Assembly: GCF_022843985.1 (NCBI RefSeq)
Contig: NZ_JALHMP010000020.1
Span: 19,782-83,781 of the forward strand
Source: Phreatobacter sp.
Lineage (GTDB): Bacteria > Pseudomonadota > Alphaproteobacteria > Rhizobiales > Phreatobacteraceae
Length of the DNA: 64,000 bases
Reading direction: 5' to 3'
Shown piece by piece: positions 1 through 8,773 of this stretch (its first letter is position 1; each line of letters opens with the position of its first letter). The position numbers and the translations under genes were made by a program. The notes under the pieces are model-generated. The model did no database searches. It had not been told where the DNA came from and worked only from the letters and a program-made list of their open reading frames with translations.

Positions 1-64
1 GGCAACTGAACCGTGACCTTCACGCGCTCTTTCCCGAAGCGCGCGACCAACAGCGAAGCTTCTC

Positions 65-1477
65 ATGTCAACGCCTGATCCCAACGCATTGGTCGGTCTT
101 GATGGAAAGACGGCGATGGCTATCGCGTCGATCGTGGCGGATATCGTCCTCGTGGTCGACAGCGACGGGATCGTTCGCGATCTGAAGACCAACACGGACA
201 CGGCGATCGCGGGAGACGCCAAGTCCTGGATGGGCCAGCCCTGGATCGACACCATCGCCCCGGACAGCCGGCACAAGGCCGCCGCTCTGCTGAGCGAAGC
301 GACCACGGGGGCCGCATCGGCGCTGCGCGAGATCAATCACAAGGGAGCCGACCCCCAGGCGACCATTCCCATTCGCTACTCGGCTGCCAAGGGCAAGTCC
401 CCGGGCAATGTCCTGATCGTCGGCCGCGACCTCAGCGCCCTGTCCGGCCTGCAGCAGCAACTGGTCAAGGCGCAGCAGGCGATGGAACGCGACTATGTTC
501 GTCTGCGGGCCGCCGAGACCCGCTACCGTGCCCTGTTCCAGATGACAGCTGAGCCGATCCTGATCGCCGAGATCGGCTCGCGGAAGGTGGTCGAGGCCAA
601 TCCGGCGGCGCTGGAAGCCCTTGCGCCCTCGTCCGGTCGCCTCGTCGGACGCGCCCTCGGCCAATTGTTCGACGACAAAGGCGGCAGCGACATCGATGCG
701 CTGCTGTCGCGTTCCGCCGGCGGACAGACCGCCGTGACCGTGCGCGTCACGAGCGCCACCAACGGGCGCCGTTTCGACGCGACCGCGTCGCTGTTCCGCA
801 ACGAGGGCACGACCCTCGTCCTGTTACGCCTCATCCCGCTCGAAGAGACCGGCGGCAGGACCCATTCGTCCGGTTCGACGCGCTATCTCGATCTGATAGA
901 GAAGCTCCCCGACGGCTTCGTGGTGACCGATCTCGAAGGCAATGTCGTGGAGGCCAATCCGGCCTTCCTCGAAGTGGTGCAACTCGCCACGATCGATCAG
1001 GCCCGTGGACACCAGCTGGGCGAGTGGCTCGGCCGCATGGGCATCGACTTCCCGACCCTGACCGCGACGCTGCGCGACTTCGGGTCGGTACGCAACTTCT
1101 CGACCATCATCCGCGGGGCCCTCGGCGTCACGGAGACGGTGGAGGTTTCGGCGGTTCTGGTCGAGACCTCGGATTTTCCCTGCTATGGCTTCGTCATCCG
1201 CTCCACGGCCCGCCCCGCGGCCGCGTCGAGCGGCAAGAACCAGCTCCTGCCGCGGTCGGTCGACCAGTTCACCGAACTCGTCGGGCGTGTGTCGCTGAAG
1301 GAACTGGTGCGCGAGACCACCGACATCATCGAGCGCCTGTGCATCGAGGCGGCCCTCGAAATGACCCAGGACAACCGCGCGACGGCAGCAGAACTCCTCG
1401 GCCTCAGCCGCCAAAGTCTCTATCTCAAGATGCGTCGCTTCGGGATCATGGACGACCCGACGCTTGAGGTTGATTGA
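65..1477 (+). CDS. ppsR: Photosynthesis repressor PpsR/CrtJ
   Basis: Redox-responsive transcriptional repressor of photosynthesis genes, 470 residues, the usual length of the family. An N-terminal region and Q-rich linker (about 130-150) are followed by two PAS domains (about 150-250 and 275-380) and a Fis-type helix-turn-helix at the C-terminus (about 427-465, containing LLGLSRQSLYLKMRR). Cys426 lies just before the DNA-binding helices in RLCIEAALEM, the position of the redox-active cysteine in CrtJ/PpsR; a second cysteine, Cys373, is in FPCYGF. Members of this family bind TGT-N12-ACA, and such boxes are found at several cluster promoters in this window. The ATG at 65 has only a weak purine-rich sequence upstream. 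The 64 bases to its left hold no recognisable gene. Confidence 0.95.
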   Translation: MSTPDPNALVGLDGKTAMAIASIVADIVLVVDSDGIVRDLKTNTDTAIAGDAKSWMGQPWIDTIAPDSRHKAAALLSEATTGAASALREINHKGADPQATIPIRYSAAKGKSPGNVLIVGRDLSALSGLQQQLVKAQQAMERDYVRLRAAETRYRALFQMTAEPILIAEIGSRKVVEANPAALEALAPSSGRLVGRALGQLFDDKGGSDIDALLSRSAGGQTAVTVRVTSATNGRRFDATASLFRNEGTTLVLLRLIPLEETGGRTHSSGSTRYLDLIEKLPDGFVVTDLEGNVVEANPAFLEVVQLATIDQARGHQLGEWLGRMGIDFPTLTATLRDFGSVRNFSTIIRGALGVTETVEVSAVLVETSDFPCYGFVIRSTARPAAASSGKNQLLPRSVDQFTELVGRVSLKELVRETTDIIERLCIEAALEMTQDNRATAAELLGLSRQSLYLKMRRFGIMDDPTLEVD

Positions 1478-1486
1478 CACTTTTCA

Positions 1487-1504
1487 TGTAAAGAAAAGTT
1501 GACA
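1487..1504. promoter_or_regulatory. PpsR box downstream of ppsR
   Basis: TGTAAAGAAAAGTTGACA fits TGT-N12-ACA. It starts 10 bases after the ppsR stop and 30 bases before the next ORF. The TTGACA at its right end (1499-1504) can act as a -35 element with TACGCT (1523-1528) as -10, so a bound repressor would cover the promoter of the long bchP-to-crtB block. The box match is seen directly; the promoter assignment is inferred. Confidence 0.75.
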
Positions 1505-1533
1505 CTTCGGCAAGGCGATCCTACGCTGCCGGA

Positions 1534-1872
1534 ATGATCACCCCGGGTGTGCCTGACGTTCTCGCCCTGTCCAGACCCATCGCCTGGTGGCCGGCGATCG
1601 GCGCTCTCGGCCTCGTGCTCGTCGACGGCCATGTCCCGACCTTGCTGATGGTGGCGTCCGGCGGTGCTGTGTCGGCCATTGCCATGCTTCTCGGGGCCAC
1701 GGCGCGACGCGCGCATGCACGCTCCCGTACCGCGCGCGGTCACGCCGCGGGCTTCGCGCCGCGCTTCATTCCGTCACGCCTCGGTTGCCATCCCCCCGGG
1801 CTCCGCCAAGGCATCGTCCCCACCTGGCCTGCCGACGGCCGGCAGCGCCCCTCGTGCAGCGGGAGGCCATGA
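1534..1872 (+). CDS. Small membrane ORF with a BchG-like N-terminus, possible relic
   Basis: A 112-residue ORF between ppsR and the PucC-family gene. Third codon positions are GC-rich throughout, as in neighbouring genes, and its TGA overlaps the next ATG in the ATGA form that recurs in this operon, so it is probably translated. Residues 13-25 (SRPIAWWPAIGAL) resemble the first membrane segment of chlorophyll synthase; the intact BchG further right has LKPVTWFPPMWAF. Two hydrophobic segments (about 17-31 and 35-53) are followed by an arginine-rich tail that resembles nothing known to me. In many purple bacteria bchG lies at this place, upstream of the PucC-family gene and bchP. It could be a decayed bchG or an unrelated small membrane protein. 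If the promoter at 1499-1528 is the real one, the transcript would start almost at this ATG. Confidence 0.45.
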   Translation: MITPGVPDVLALSRPIAWWPAIGALGLVLVDGHVPTLLMVASGGAVSAIAMLLGATARRAHARSRTARGHAAGFAPRFIPSRLGCHPPGLRQGIVPTWPADGRQRPSCSGRP

Positions 1873-3215
1873 TGCATCCGACCCCCTTGACCTGGTTCCA
1901 GATCATCCGCCTCGGCCTCGTCCAGACGGCTCTCGGCGGCATCGTGGTGCTGACGACATCGACGGTGAACCGCGTCATGGTGGTCGAACTCGCCCTCCCC
2001 GCCATGCTCCCGGGCGCTCTCGTCGCCTGGCATTACTGCCTGCAGATCCTCAGGCCGCGCTTCGGCTACGGTGCCGACCAGGGACGGCGCATGACCCCCT
2101 GGATCATCGGCGGCATGGCGGTCCTGGCCATCGGCGGGAGCCTGGCTGCCGTCGCCACTGCGGTAATGGCGGCTTCCTGGGCCGCTGGTCTCGCCCTTGC
2201 CATCATCGCCTTCACCCTGATCGGCGCCGGTGCCGGTGCCGCGGGCACCTCGCTGCTGGCGATGCTGGCGAAGCGCGCCGCGCCGCAGCGGCGACCGGCC
2301 GCCGCCACCATCGTGTGGATGATGATGATCGCCGGCTTCGCCATCACCGCCATCGTCGCCGGGGCCTTCCTCGATCCCTTCTCGCTCGACCGCCTCGTCA
2401 TCGTTTCGACCGCCGTCAGCGTCATCGCCCTCGTCCTCGCCATCGTCGCAGTGACCGGGATCGAGGGCCCCGGCGAGGCTCCGCAGGTCCCCGTCGAGAC
2501 CAAGTACGGCTGCGGCTTTCCCGTTGCGCTGGCCCAAGTCTGGGCCGAACCCAGGGCCCGCCTCTTCACCATCTTCATCTTCGTCTCGATGCTGGCCTTC
2601 TCCGGCCAGGACCTCATTCTCGAGCCCTATGCCGGTCTCGTCTTCGGCCTGACGCCGGGGGCGACGACCACGCTGTCCGGACTGCAGAACGGCGGCGTTC
2701 TCGCCGGCATGGTGACGGTCGCGCTGGCCGGCACCTTCCTGCGCCATGACGGCCCGGGTTCGCCCAAATTGTGGATGATCCTCGGCTGCCTGATGTCAGC
2801 TCTGACCCTCGGCGGCCTCGCCGTCGGCGGCTGGCTCGCGACCGACTGGCCGCTGCGGCTCAACATCGTCCTGCTCGGCTATGCCAACGGCGTCTATGCC
2901 GGCGCCGCCATCGCCACGATGATGACACTCGCCGGTGCCGGCGCCGAGCGGCGGGAAGGGACCCGGATGGGAATCTGGGGCGCCTCGCAGGCCATCGCCT
3001 TCGGCATCGGCGGGTTCCTGGGAACCGTCGCCGTCGATGCGCTGCGCGCCATCACAGGATCCAGCCTTCTCGCCTATGGCAGCGTCTTCGCCGTCGAGAG
3101 CCTGCTCTTTCTCATCGCTGCGGCCCTCGCCTTCCGCATTGTCGCAATGTCGGCCGCGCCCGCGGCCCCGCAGGAAACGCAGTCCGGATCTCAACTCGCA
3201 CTCGGAGTGGGCTAG
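1869..3215 (+). CDS. BCD-family MFS transporter (PucC/Orf428 type)
   Basis: A polytopic membrane protein of 448 residues with about 12 hydrophobic segments, of the PucC/LhaA/Orf428 family linked to bacteriochlorophyll delivery and antenna assembly. The N-terminus (LTWFQIIRLGLVQTALGGIV) is typical, as is the position directly before bchP. Two adjacent ATG codons are possible, at 1869 and 1872. A GGGAGG sequence lies upstream (1861-1866), and the ATGA overlap with the preceding ORF favours 1869. The gene ends 4 bases before bchP. The family includes PucC, LhaA and Orf428/Bch2; context favours the Orf428 branch, and the exact cargo is unknown. Confidence 0.88.
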   Translation: MMHPTPLTWFQIIRLGLVQTALGGIVVLTTSTVNRVMVVELALPAMLPGALVAWHYCLQILRPRFGYGADQGRRMTPWIIGGMAVLAIGGSLAAVATAVMAASWAAGLALAIIAFTLIGAGAGAAGTSLLAMLAKRAAPQRRPAAATIVWMMMIAGFAITAIVAGAFLDPFSLDRLVIVSTAVSVIALVLAIVAVTGIEGPGEAPQVPVETKYGCGFPVALAQVWAEPRARLFTIFIFVSMLAFSGQDLILEPYAGLVFGLTPGATTTLSGLQNGGVLAGMVTVALAGTFLRHDGPGSPKLWMILGCLMSALTLGGLAVGGWLATDWPLRLNIVLLGYANGVYAGAAIATMMTLAGAGAERREGTRMGIWGASQAIAFGIGGFLGTVAVDALRAITGSSLLAYGSVFAVESLLFLIAAALAFRIVAMSAAPAAPQETQSGSQLALGVG

Positions 3216-3219
3216 AACC

Positions 3220-4422
3220 ATGGAAACGCGCCGTCACTATGATGTCGTCGTCGTCGGCGGCGGCCCCGCCGGTGCGACGGCTGCCGCCGATCTCGCCGCG
3301 CGCGGTCGCTCGGTCCTGCTGCTCGACCGCGCCGGACGGATCAAACCCTGCGGTGGCGCCATTCCTCCGCGGCTTGTCCGCGACTACGCCATCCCCGAGG
3401 AGATCATCTGCGCGCGGATCAACTGCGCCCGGATCGTCGCGCCTTCCGCCAAGCATGTCGACATGCATATCGACGGCGGCTATGTCGCGATGGTCGACCG
3501 CGAGGTCTTCGACGAGTTCCTGCGCGAGCGTGCCGAGGCCGCAGGCGCCGAGCGGCAAACCGGCCGCTTCCTGCGGATTTCGCGCGATGCCGGCGCCCAT
3601 GCGATCGTGCATTTCCGCAGCGGCTCGGAAGCGGGCGGCGACATCGTCGATGATTGCGTCTCGGCCCGCCTCGTCATCGGGGCCGACGGCGCCAATTCCC
3701 TCGTTGCCCGCCAGGAAATCGCTGGCGGCGACAGGATGCCCTGCGTCTTCGCCTACCACGAGATCGTCAGGTCGCCGGACGCCTCCGACATCACCTTCGA
3801 CCCCCGCCGCTGCGACGTCCATTATGACGGCCGCTACTCGCCCGACTTCTACAGCTGGGTCTTTCCGCACGGCAAGACCGCGAGCATCGGCACCGGCACC
3901 TATCACAAGGGTTTCGGCCTGCGGGAATCCGTCGCCGCCTTCCGCAAAAGGACCGGGCTGGACCAACTGGAAACCATCCGCCGCGAGGGGGCGCCGATTC
4001 CGCTGAAGCCGCTCAAGCGCTGGGACAACGGGCGCGACGTCATTGTCACCGGCGATGCGGCGGGCGTCGTCGCGCCGGCCTCCGGCGAGGGCATCTACTA
4101 CGCGATGGCCTCGGCGACGCGGGTGGCGGAGGCCGTCGAGGAGACCCTGCGCACCGGCCAGGTGCGGGCGCTGGCGACGGCGCGCAAGCGCTTCATGAAG
4201 TCGCACGGGCGGGTCTTTCTCATCCTCGGGATCATGCAGTGGTTCTGGTACCGCAACGACCGGCTGCGAGAGCGCTTCGTCTCGATCTGCGCCGACAAGG
4301 ACGTGCAGCGTCTCACCTGGGAATCCTACATGAACAAGGAACTGGTCCGGCAAAGCCCGGTCGCCCATGTGCGCATCTTCTTCAAGGATCTCGGCCACCT
4401 GCTCGGACTGGCACGCACATGA
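3220..4422 (+). CDS. bchP: Geranylgeranyl diphosphate/bacteriochlorophyll reductase BchP
   Basis: FAD-dependent reductase, 400 residues, that converts the geranylgeranyl tail (free or on bacteriochlorophyll) to phytyl in three steps. The Rossmann motif GGGPAGATAA lies near residue 12 and the second FAD motif, VIVTGDAAG, with ASGEGIYYAM, lies in the C-terminal third. KPCGGAIPP is typical of the family. The ATG at 3220 follows the stop of the transporter gene by 4 bases. The stop overlaps the tspO ATG (ATGA), which implies translational coupling. It works downstream of BchG, whose gene here lies about 27 kb away rather than next door. Confidence 0.95.
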   Translation: METRRHYDVVVVGGGPAGATAAADLAARGRSVLLLDRAGRIKPCGGAIPPRLVRDYAIPEEIICARINCARIVAPSAKHVDMHIDGGYVAMVDREVFDEFLRERAEAAGAERQTGRFLRISRDAGAHAIVHFRSGSEAGGDIVDDCVSARLVIGADGANSLVARQEIAGGDRMPCVFAYHEIVRSPDASDITFDPRRCDVHYDGRYSPDFYSWVFPHGKTASIGTGTYHKGFGLRESVAAFRKRTGLDQLETIRREGAPIPLKPLKRWDNGRDVIVTGDAAGVVAPASGEGIYYAMASATRVAEAVEETLRTGQVRALATARKRFMKSHGRVFLILGIMQWFWYRNDRLRERFVSICADKDVQRLTWESYMNKELVRQSPVAHVRIFFKDLGHLLGLART

Positions 4423-4922
4423 TGCAGGACCTCATCGACGACTGGGCGGTGATCGCTGTCGCGGCGACGGGGACGCTGATCGTCGCCATTGTCGGCGGCA
4501 TGCTGACCGAGATCGGCCCCTGGTACCGCTCGCTGACCTTTCCCGCCTGGAAGCCGCCGGACTGGGCCTTCGGCCCGATCTGGACCACCATTCTGACGCT
4601 GGCGGCGATTTCCATCGTCCTCGCCTGGAACGCGGCACAGACGCCGGCCGACCGCATCCTCGTCGTGGCGCTGTTTGTCCTCAACGGCCTGCTGAACATC
4701 GGCTGGAACCTGCTGTTCTTCAAGATGCGCCGGCCGGACCTCGCCCTCATCGAGGTGGCGTTCCTCTGGCTGTCCATCCTGGCGCTGATCGTCGCCCTGT
4801 TTCCCATCCACCGGCTCGCGAGCCTGCTCCTGGTCCCCTACCTGGTCTGGGTCGGCACCGCCGCCTTTCTCAACCTTCGGATCGTCCGGCTCAACGCCCC
4901 CTTTTCGGGGGCTGGAGCGTGA
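4419..4922 (+). CDS. tspO: Tryptophan-rich sensory protein TspO
   Basis: TspO/MBR (peripheral benzodiazepine receptor) family protein, 167 residues with five hydrophobic segments. Family signatures are WYRSLTFPAWKPPDWAFGP and LNIGWNLLFF. In Rhodobacter TspO (CrtK) sits in the outer membrane, affects porphyrin traffic and negatively modulates photosynthesis gene expression upstream of PpsR. Here it is embedded between bchP and ispH, with ATG overlapping the bchP stop. A second ATG lies 3 bases downstream at 4422; the overlap favours the first. Confidence 0.93.
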   Translation: MMQDLIDDWAVIAVAATGTLIVAIVGGMLTEIGPWYRSLTFPAWKPPDWAFGPIWTTILTLAAISIVLAWNAAQTPADRILVVALFVLNGLLNIGWNLLFFKMRRPDLALIEVAFLWLSILALIVALFPIHRLASLLLVPYLVWVGTAAFLNLRIVRLNAPFSGAGA

Positions 4923-4948
4923 GGTCCCAGCGCCACCGGGAGGTGCCC

Positions 4949-5944
4949 ATGCTGCGTCGAGAACAGCTCACCGTCGTGCTGGCCAGCCCGCGCGGCTTCT
5001 GCGCCGGCGTGGTGCGCGCCATCGAGATCGTCGAGCGCGCCCTGGCCCTCTACGGGCCGCCCGTCTATGTGCGCCACGAGATCGTCCACAACCGGCACGT
5101 GGTCGCCCGCCTGTCACGCCGCGGCGCCGTCTTCGTCGAGGATATCGACGCCATTCCGCCTGGCGCCGTCACGGTGTTCAGCGCCCATGGCGTCTCGCAG
5201 GCGGTGGAGGAGGAGGCGCGCCAGCGCGGCCTCGACGTCATCGACGCGACCTGCCCCCTCGTCAGCAAGGTGCATCGCCAGGGTCGCCGTTTCGCCGAGA
5301 AGGGCTACAGCGTCCTGCTCGTCGGCCATGAGGGCCATGCCGAGGTGGAGGGCACGCGCGGGCAGGTGCCCGGCGGCGTCACGGTGGTCGGCACGGTGGA
5401 CGACGTGGCGGCCGTGCAGGTCGCCGATCCCATGCGGGTCGCCTATGTGACCCAGACGACGCTGAGCGTCGACGATACGCGCCAGGTGGTGGATGCGGTC
5501 AAGGCGCGCTTCCCGGCGGCCGTCGGGCCCGAACTCGACGACATCTGCTATGCGACGCAGAACCGGCAGACGGCGGTCTCGCTCCTGGTCGACGACGTCG
5601 ACCTGCTGCTCGTGCTCGGATCGCGCAACAGCTCCAATTCCAACCGTCTCTGCGAGATCGGCCGCAAGGCCGGCATCGCCGCCCATCTGATCGATGATGC
5701 CTCGGAGATCGATCCGTCCTGGCTCGACGGCGTCAGCCGCGTCGGCATCACCGCAGGGGCATCCGCGCCGGAGGACCTCGTCCAGGCGCTGATCGAACGC
5801 CTGTCGGACATGCGGGAGGTTACCGTCGAGACGGTTGGCGACATCCGGGAGACCATCGAGTTCCGCCTGCCCCAGTCGCTGCAGGCGGCCATCCGCGAAC
5901 GGGAGTCCTCGGCCTCGCACGCGCCAGCATCAAGGAGCCTGTGA
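4949..5944 (+). CDS. ispH: 4-hydroxy-3-methylbut-2-enyl diphosphate reductase IspH
   Basis: Last enzyme of the MEP pathway, an iron-sulfur protein making IPP and DMAPP; 331 residues. Three conserved cysteine motifs for the cluster are present: PRGFCAGV near residue 18, DATCPLVSKVH, and DICYATQNRQ. The ATG at 4949 has a good GGGAGG site (4938-4943). The stop is one base before the bchI start, so it is part of the bacteriochlorophyll/carotenoid operon. The location suggests that isoprenoid supply is expressed together with pigment synthesis, as idi is in Rhodobacter clusters. Whether another ispH exists elsewhere cannot be seen. Confidence 0.95.
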   Translation: MLRREQLTVVLASPRGFCAGVVRAIEIVERALALYGPPVYVRHEIVHNRHVVARLSRRGAVFVEDIDAIPPGAVTVFSAHGVSQAVEEEARQRGLDVIDATCPLVSKVHRQGRRFAEKGYSVLLVGHEGHAEVEGTRGQVPGGVTVVGTVDDVAAVQVADPMRVAYVTQTTLSVDDTRQVVDAVKARFPAAVGPELDDICYATQNRQTAVSLLVDDVDLLLVLGSRNSSNSNRLCEIGRKAGIAAHLIDDASEIDPSWLDGVSRVGITAGASAPEDLVQALIERLSDMREVTVETVGDIRETIEFRLPQSLQAAIRERESSASHAPASRSL

Positions 5945-5945
5945 G

Positions 5946-6974
5946 ATGGGCATCCCCTTTCCCTTCACTGCCATCGTCGGCCAGGCCGAGATGAAACAGG
6001 CCCTGCTGATCGCCGCCGTCGATCCCGGCATCGGCGGCGTGCTGATCACCGGCGACCGCGGCACCGGCAAGTCGACGGCGGTGCGCGGCCTCGCCGCCGT
6101 CCTGCCGTCCATGAAGGTCGTGGCGGGCTGTCCCTATCGCTGCAGCCCTGATTCACCGACCACCGGCTGCCCCCATTGCAGCGAGGCCTTTCCGGCGGGA
6201 CGCGGGCGCAAGAGCGCAGTGGAACCTGTCCGCGTCGTCGACCTGCCGCTCGGCGCGACGGAGGACCGTGTCGTCGGCGCCCTCGACATCGAGCAGGCGC
6301 TGGTCCACGGCCGAAAGCGCTTCGAACCCGGGCTCCTGGCCCGCGCCCATCGTGGCTTCCTCTATATCGACGAGGTCAATCTCCTGGAGGATCACCTCGT
6401 CGACCTGCTGCTCGACGTCGCCGCCTCCGGCGAAAACATCGTCGAGCGCGAGGGCCTGAGCATCCGCCATCCCGCCCGCTTCGTGCTGGTCGGCAGCGGC
6501 AATCCTGAAGAGGGCGAGTTGCGCCCGCAGCTCCTCGACCGCTTCGGCCTGTCGGTCGAGGTCACATCGCCGGACGATATCGCGCTGCGGATCGAGGCGG
6601 TGAAGCGGCGCGAATGGTTCGATCGCGATCCGGACGCCTTCGTCGCGGCCTGGGCCCGCGAGGAGAAGCGGCTGCGCAGCCAGATCGCCGCGGCCCGGCT
6701 CCGGCTGCCCGCGATCGACGTGACGGACATGATGCGCCATGCCATCGCCGCGCTCTGCATCAAGCTGGGCACGGACGGCCTGCGCGGCGAACTGACGCTG
6801 ATCCGCGCCGCGCGGGCGGTGGCAGCCCTCGCCGGCGCCGATGCGGTGCAGCCGAACCACCTCCGGCAGGTCGCGCCGCTCGCCCTGCGCCATCGGCTGC
6901 GGCGCAATCCCATGGACGAGGCCGGTTCGCGCCTCAGGGTCGAACGCGCCGTCGCGGAGGCATGGGCGGCATGA
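5946..6974 (+). CDS. bchI: Magnesium chelatase ATPase subunit BchI
   Basis: AAA+ ATPase, 342 residues, motor subunit of Mg-chelatase with BchD and BchH. Walker A is GDRGTGKS at residues 36-43, Walker B is in FLYIDEVNLL, and the sensor region VGSGNPEEGELRPQLLDRFG follows. The cysteine-containing insert (CPYRCSPDSPTTGCPHC, about 60-80) is typical of BchI. It starts one base after ispH, and the stop overlaps the bchD ATG. Confidence 0.96.
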   Translation: MGIPFPFTAIVGQAEMKQALLIAAVDPGIGGVLITGDRGTGKSTAVRGLAAVLPSMKVVAGCPYRCSPDSPTTGCPHCSEAFPAGRGRKSAVEPVRVVDLPLGATEDRVVGALDIEQALVHGRKRFEPGLLARAHRGFLYIDEVNLLEDHLVDLLLDVAASGENIVEREGLSIRHPARFVLVGSGNPEEGELRPQLLDRFGLSVEVTSPDDIALRIEAVKRREWFDRDPDAFVAAWAREEKRLRSQIAAARLRLPAIDVTDMMRHAIAALCIKLGTDGLRGELTLIRAARAVAALAGADAVQPNHLRQVAPLALRHRLRRNPMDEAGSRLRVERAVAEAWAA

Positions 6975-8773
6975 CCGACACCTCCGCAGCCGACGACCGA
7001 CAGGGCGATCCGCGTGCCGCGGCGGCCCTCGCCGCCGCCGCGCTGCTGGCCGTGGATCCGCACGGGCTGGGCGGCGTGCGGCTGAAGGGGCCGGCAGGAC
7101 CGATCCGGGATGCCTGGATGGCCCGCCTGCACGCCTTCCTGGCGGCCGAAGCGCCGGTCGTCCGCATCCCGGCCCATGCCGGCGCCGGCCGGCTCCTCGG
7201 CGACATCGACCTCACCGCCACGCTCGCCACCGGTCGCCCCGTCCGCGAGCGCGGGCTCCTCGCAGGCGCCGACGGCGGCATCCTCGAACTGCGCTCGGCC
7301 GAACGCATTGACCCGCAGATCGCGGCGATCCTGTCGGCGGCCCTCGACCGCGGTGTCGCGGCCGTGGCGCGCGAGGGCTTCACCGGCACGCCCGCCTGCC
7401 GCTTCGGTCTGGTCGCCCTCGACGAGAGCGGCGACGACGATCCACCGCCACCGGTCGCCCTGGTCGAGAGGCTCGGCCTGCGGGTCGATCTCAGCGTTTT
7501 CGGCGCGCTGGTCCCGCCCGTTCCGGCCCAGCAGGACCTCTCCGCAGCACGGGCGCGGCTGCCGGGCGTCACGGTGGGCGCGGACATGGTGGAAGCGCTG
7601 GTGCGAACCGGGGAGGCTCTGGGCGTCAGGTCCGAACGCGCCGTCATCCTCGCCGTCCGCGCCGCCCGCGCCGCCGCCGCGCTGGCCGGCAGGCCGATGG
7701 TCGCCGAGGCGGATGCCGAACTCGCTGCCGTCCTCACCCTCGCACCACGGGCGACACGCCGGCCCGCGCCGCAACAGGAGCCGGCGCCCGCACCCGATCC
7801 GGCGGAGGACGCGCAGCAGGACCGTGCGCCGGAGACCGACGACCGGAACGATGCGCAGCCGCCGAGCGATGGTGGCGGGCGCATGGAGGATCGCGTCCTC
7901 GCGGCGGCGACGGCCGCCCTTCCACCGCATCTCCTCGACCTGCTCACCGGCCAGGACAGCATGCGACGGGGTGCAACGCCCGCCGCCGGACGCAGAAACC
8001 GGAACGAGCAGGCTGCCCAGCGCGGCCGGCAGATCGGCAGCGCGGCCGGTGACCCGCGCCGCGGACCGCGCCTCGATCTCATCGCCACCCTGCGCGCCGC
8101 GGTTCCGTGGCAGAGGGTTAGGGCTCTCGGCGCGACAGGATCCGGCCTGCGGTTCCGCGCGTCGGACCTGCGCGTGCGGCGCTACCGCGTCCACAAGGGC
8201 TGCACCACGATCTTCTGCGTCGATGCCTCCGGATCGGCTGCTCTCGACCGTCTTGCCGAGGCCAAGGGCGCCGTCGAGCAGATGCTCGCCAGTTGCTATG
8301 TGCGCCGCGACGAGGTGGCCCTGGTGGCGTTCCGGGGCCGCGATGCCGAAATCGTCGTGCCGCCGACGCGCTCGCTGCAGCGCGCCCGCACCTGCCTCGC
8401 GGGGCTCCCCGGCGGCGGCGGCACGCCGCTGGCGGACGGCATCGCCACCGCTTGCCGGATGGCCCAGGAAACCGGCCTGCGCGGCCGCACCCCGACCCTC
8501 GTCGTCATCACCGACGGTCGCTCCAATGTCGGGTTCGGTGGCGTCACGGGGCGCGAGCGTGCCACGGCCGATGCCCTCTCGGCCGCCCGCGATGTCAGCG
8601 CGCAGGGGATCAGGGCCCTGCTGATCGACAGTTCCAGCCGTCCCGAGCCGCAGGCACGGGCACTGGCATCGACCATGGGGGCGCTCTACCTGCCCCTTCC
8701 CCATGCGGATGCCGCCATGCTCTATGGTGCGGTCCGGGCCGGCGCCGACGCGCTGATGGCGGTGCGGCCATGA
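6971..8773 (+). CDS. bchD: Magnesium chelatase subunit BchD
   Basis: Mg-chelatase D subunit, 600 residues, the platform that couples BchI to BchH. The N-terminal half is a degenerate AAA+ module without an intact Walker A. A proline- and acid-rich linker runs from about 255 to 300. The C-terminal integrin I/von Willebrand A domain has the MIDAS motif (VDASGSA), GGGGTPLADG and ITDGRSNVG. The ATG at 6971 overlaps the bchI stop; an ATG at 6962 is also in frame but lies too close to the GGAGG sequence (6956-6960). The stop overlaps the bchO start. Confidence 0.95.
   Translation: MTDTSAADDRQGDPRAAAALAAAALLAVDPHGLGGVRLKGPAGPIRDAWMARLHAFLAAEAPVVRIPAHAGAGRLLGDIDLTATLATGRPVRERGLLAGADGGILELRSAERIDPQIAAILSAALDRGVAAVAREGFTGTPACRFGLVALDESGDDDPPPPVALVERLGLRVDLSVFGALVPPVPAQQDLSAARARLPGVTVGADMVEALVRTGEALGVRSERAVILAVRAARAAAALAGRPMVAEADAELAAVLTLAPRATRRPAPQQEPAPAPDPAEDAQQDRAPETDDRNDAQPPSDGGGRMEDRVLAAATAALPPHLLDLLTGQDSMRRGATPAAGRRNRNEQAAQRGRQIGSAAGDPRRGPRLDLIATLRAAVPWQRVRALGATGSGLRFRASDLRVRRYRVHKGCTTIFCVDASGSAALDRLAEAKGAVEQMLASCYVRRDEVALVAFRGRDAEIVVPPTRSLQRARTCLAGLPGGGGTPLADGIATACRMAQETGLRGRTPTLVVITDGRSNVGFGGVTGRERATADALSAARDVSAQGIRALLIDSSSRPEPQARALASTMGALYLPLPHADAAMLYGAVRAGADALMAVRP

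Noticed and set aside
1..183. Frame open from the left edge through the start of ppsR.
   Set aside because: It overlaps ppsR by about 120 bases and shows no known protein end; no evidence for a gene.
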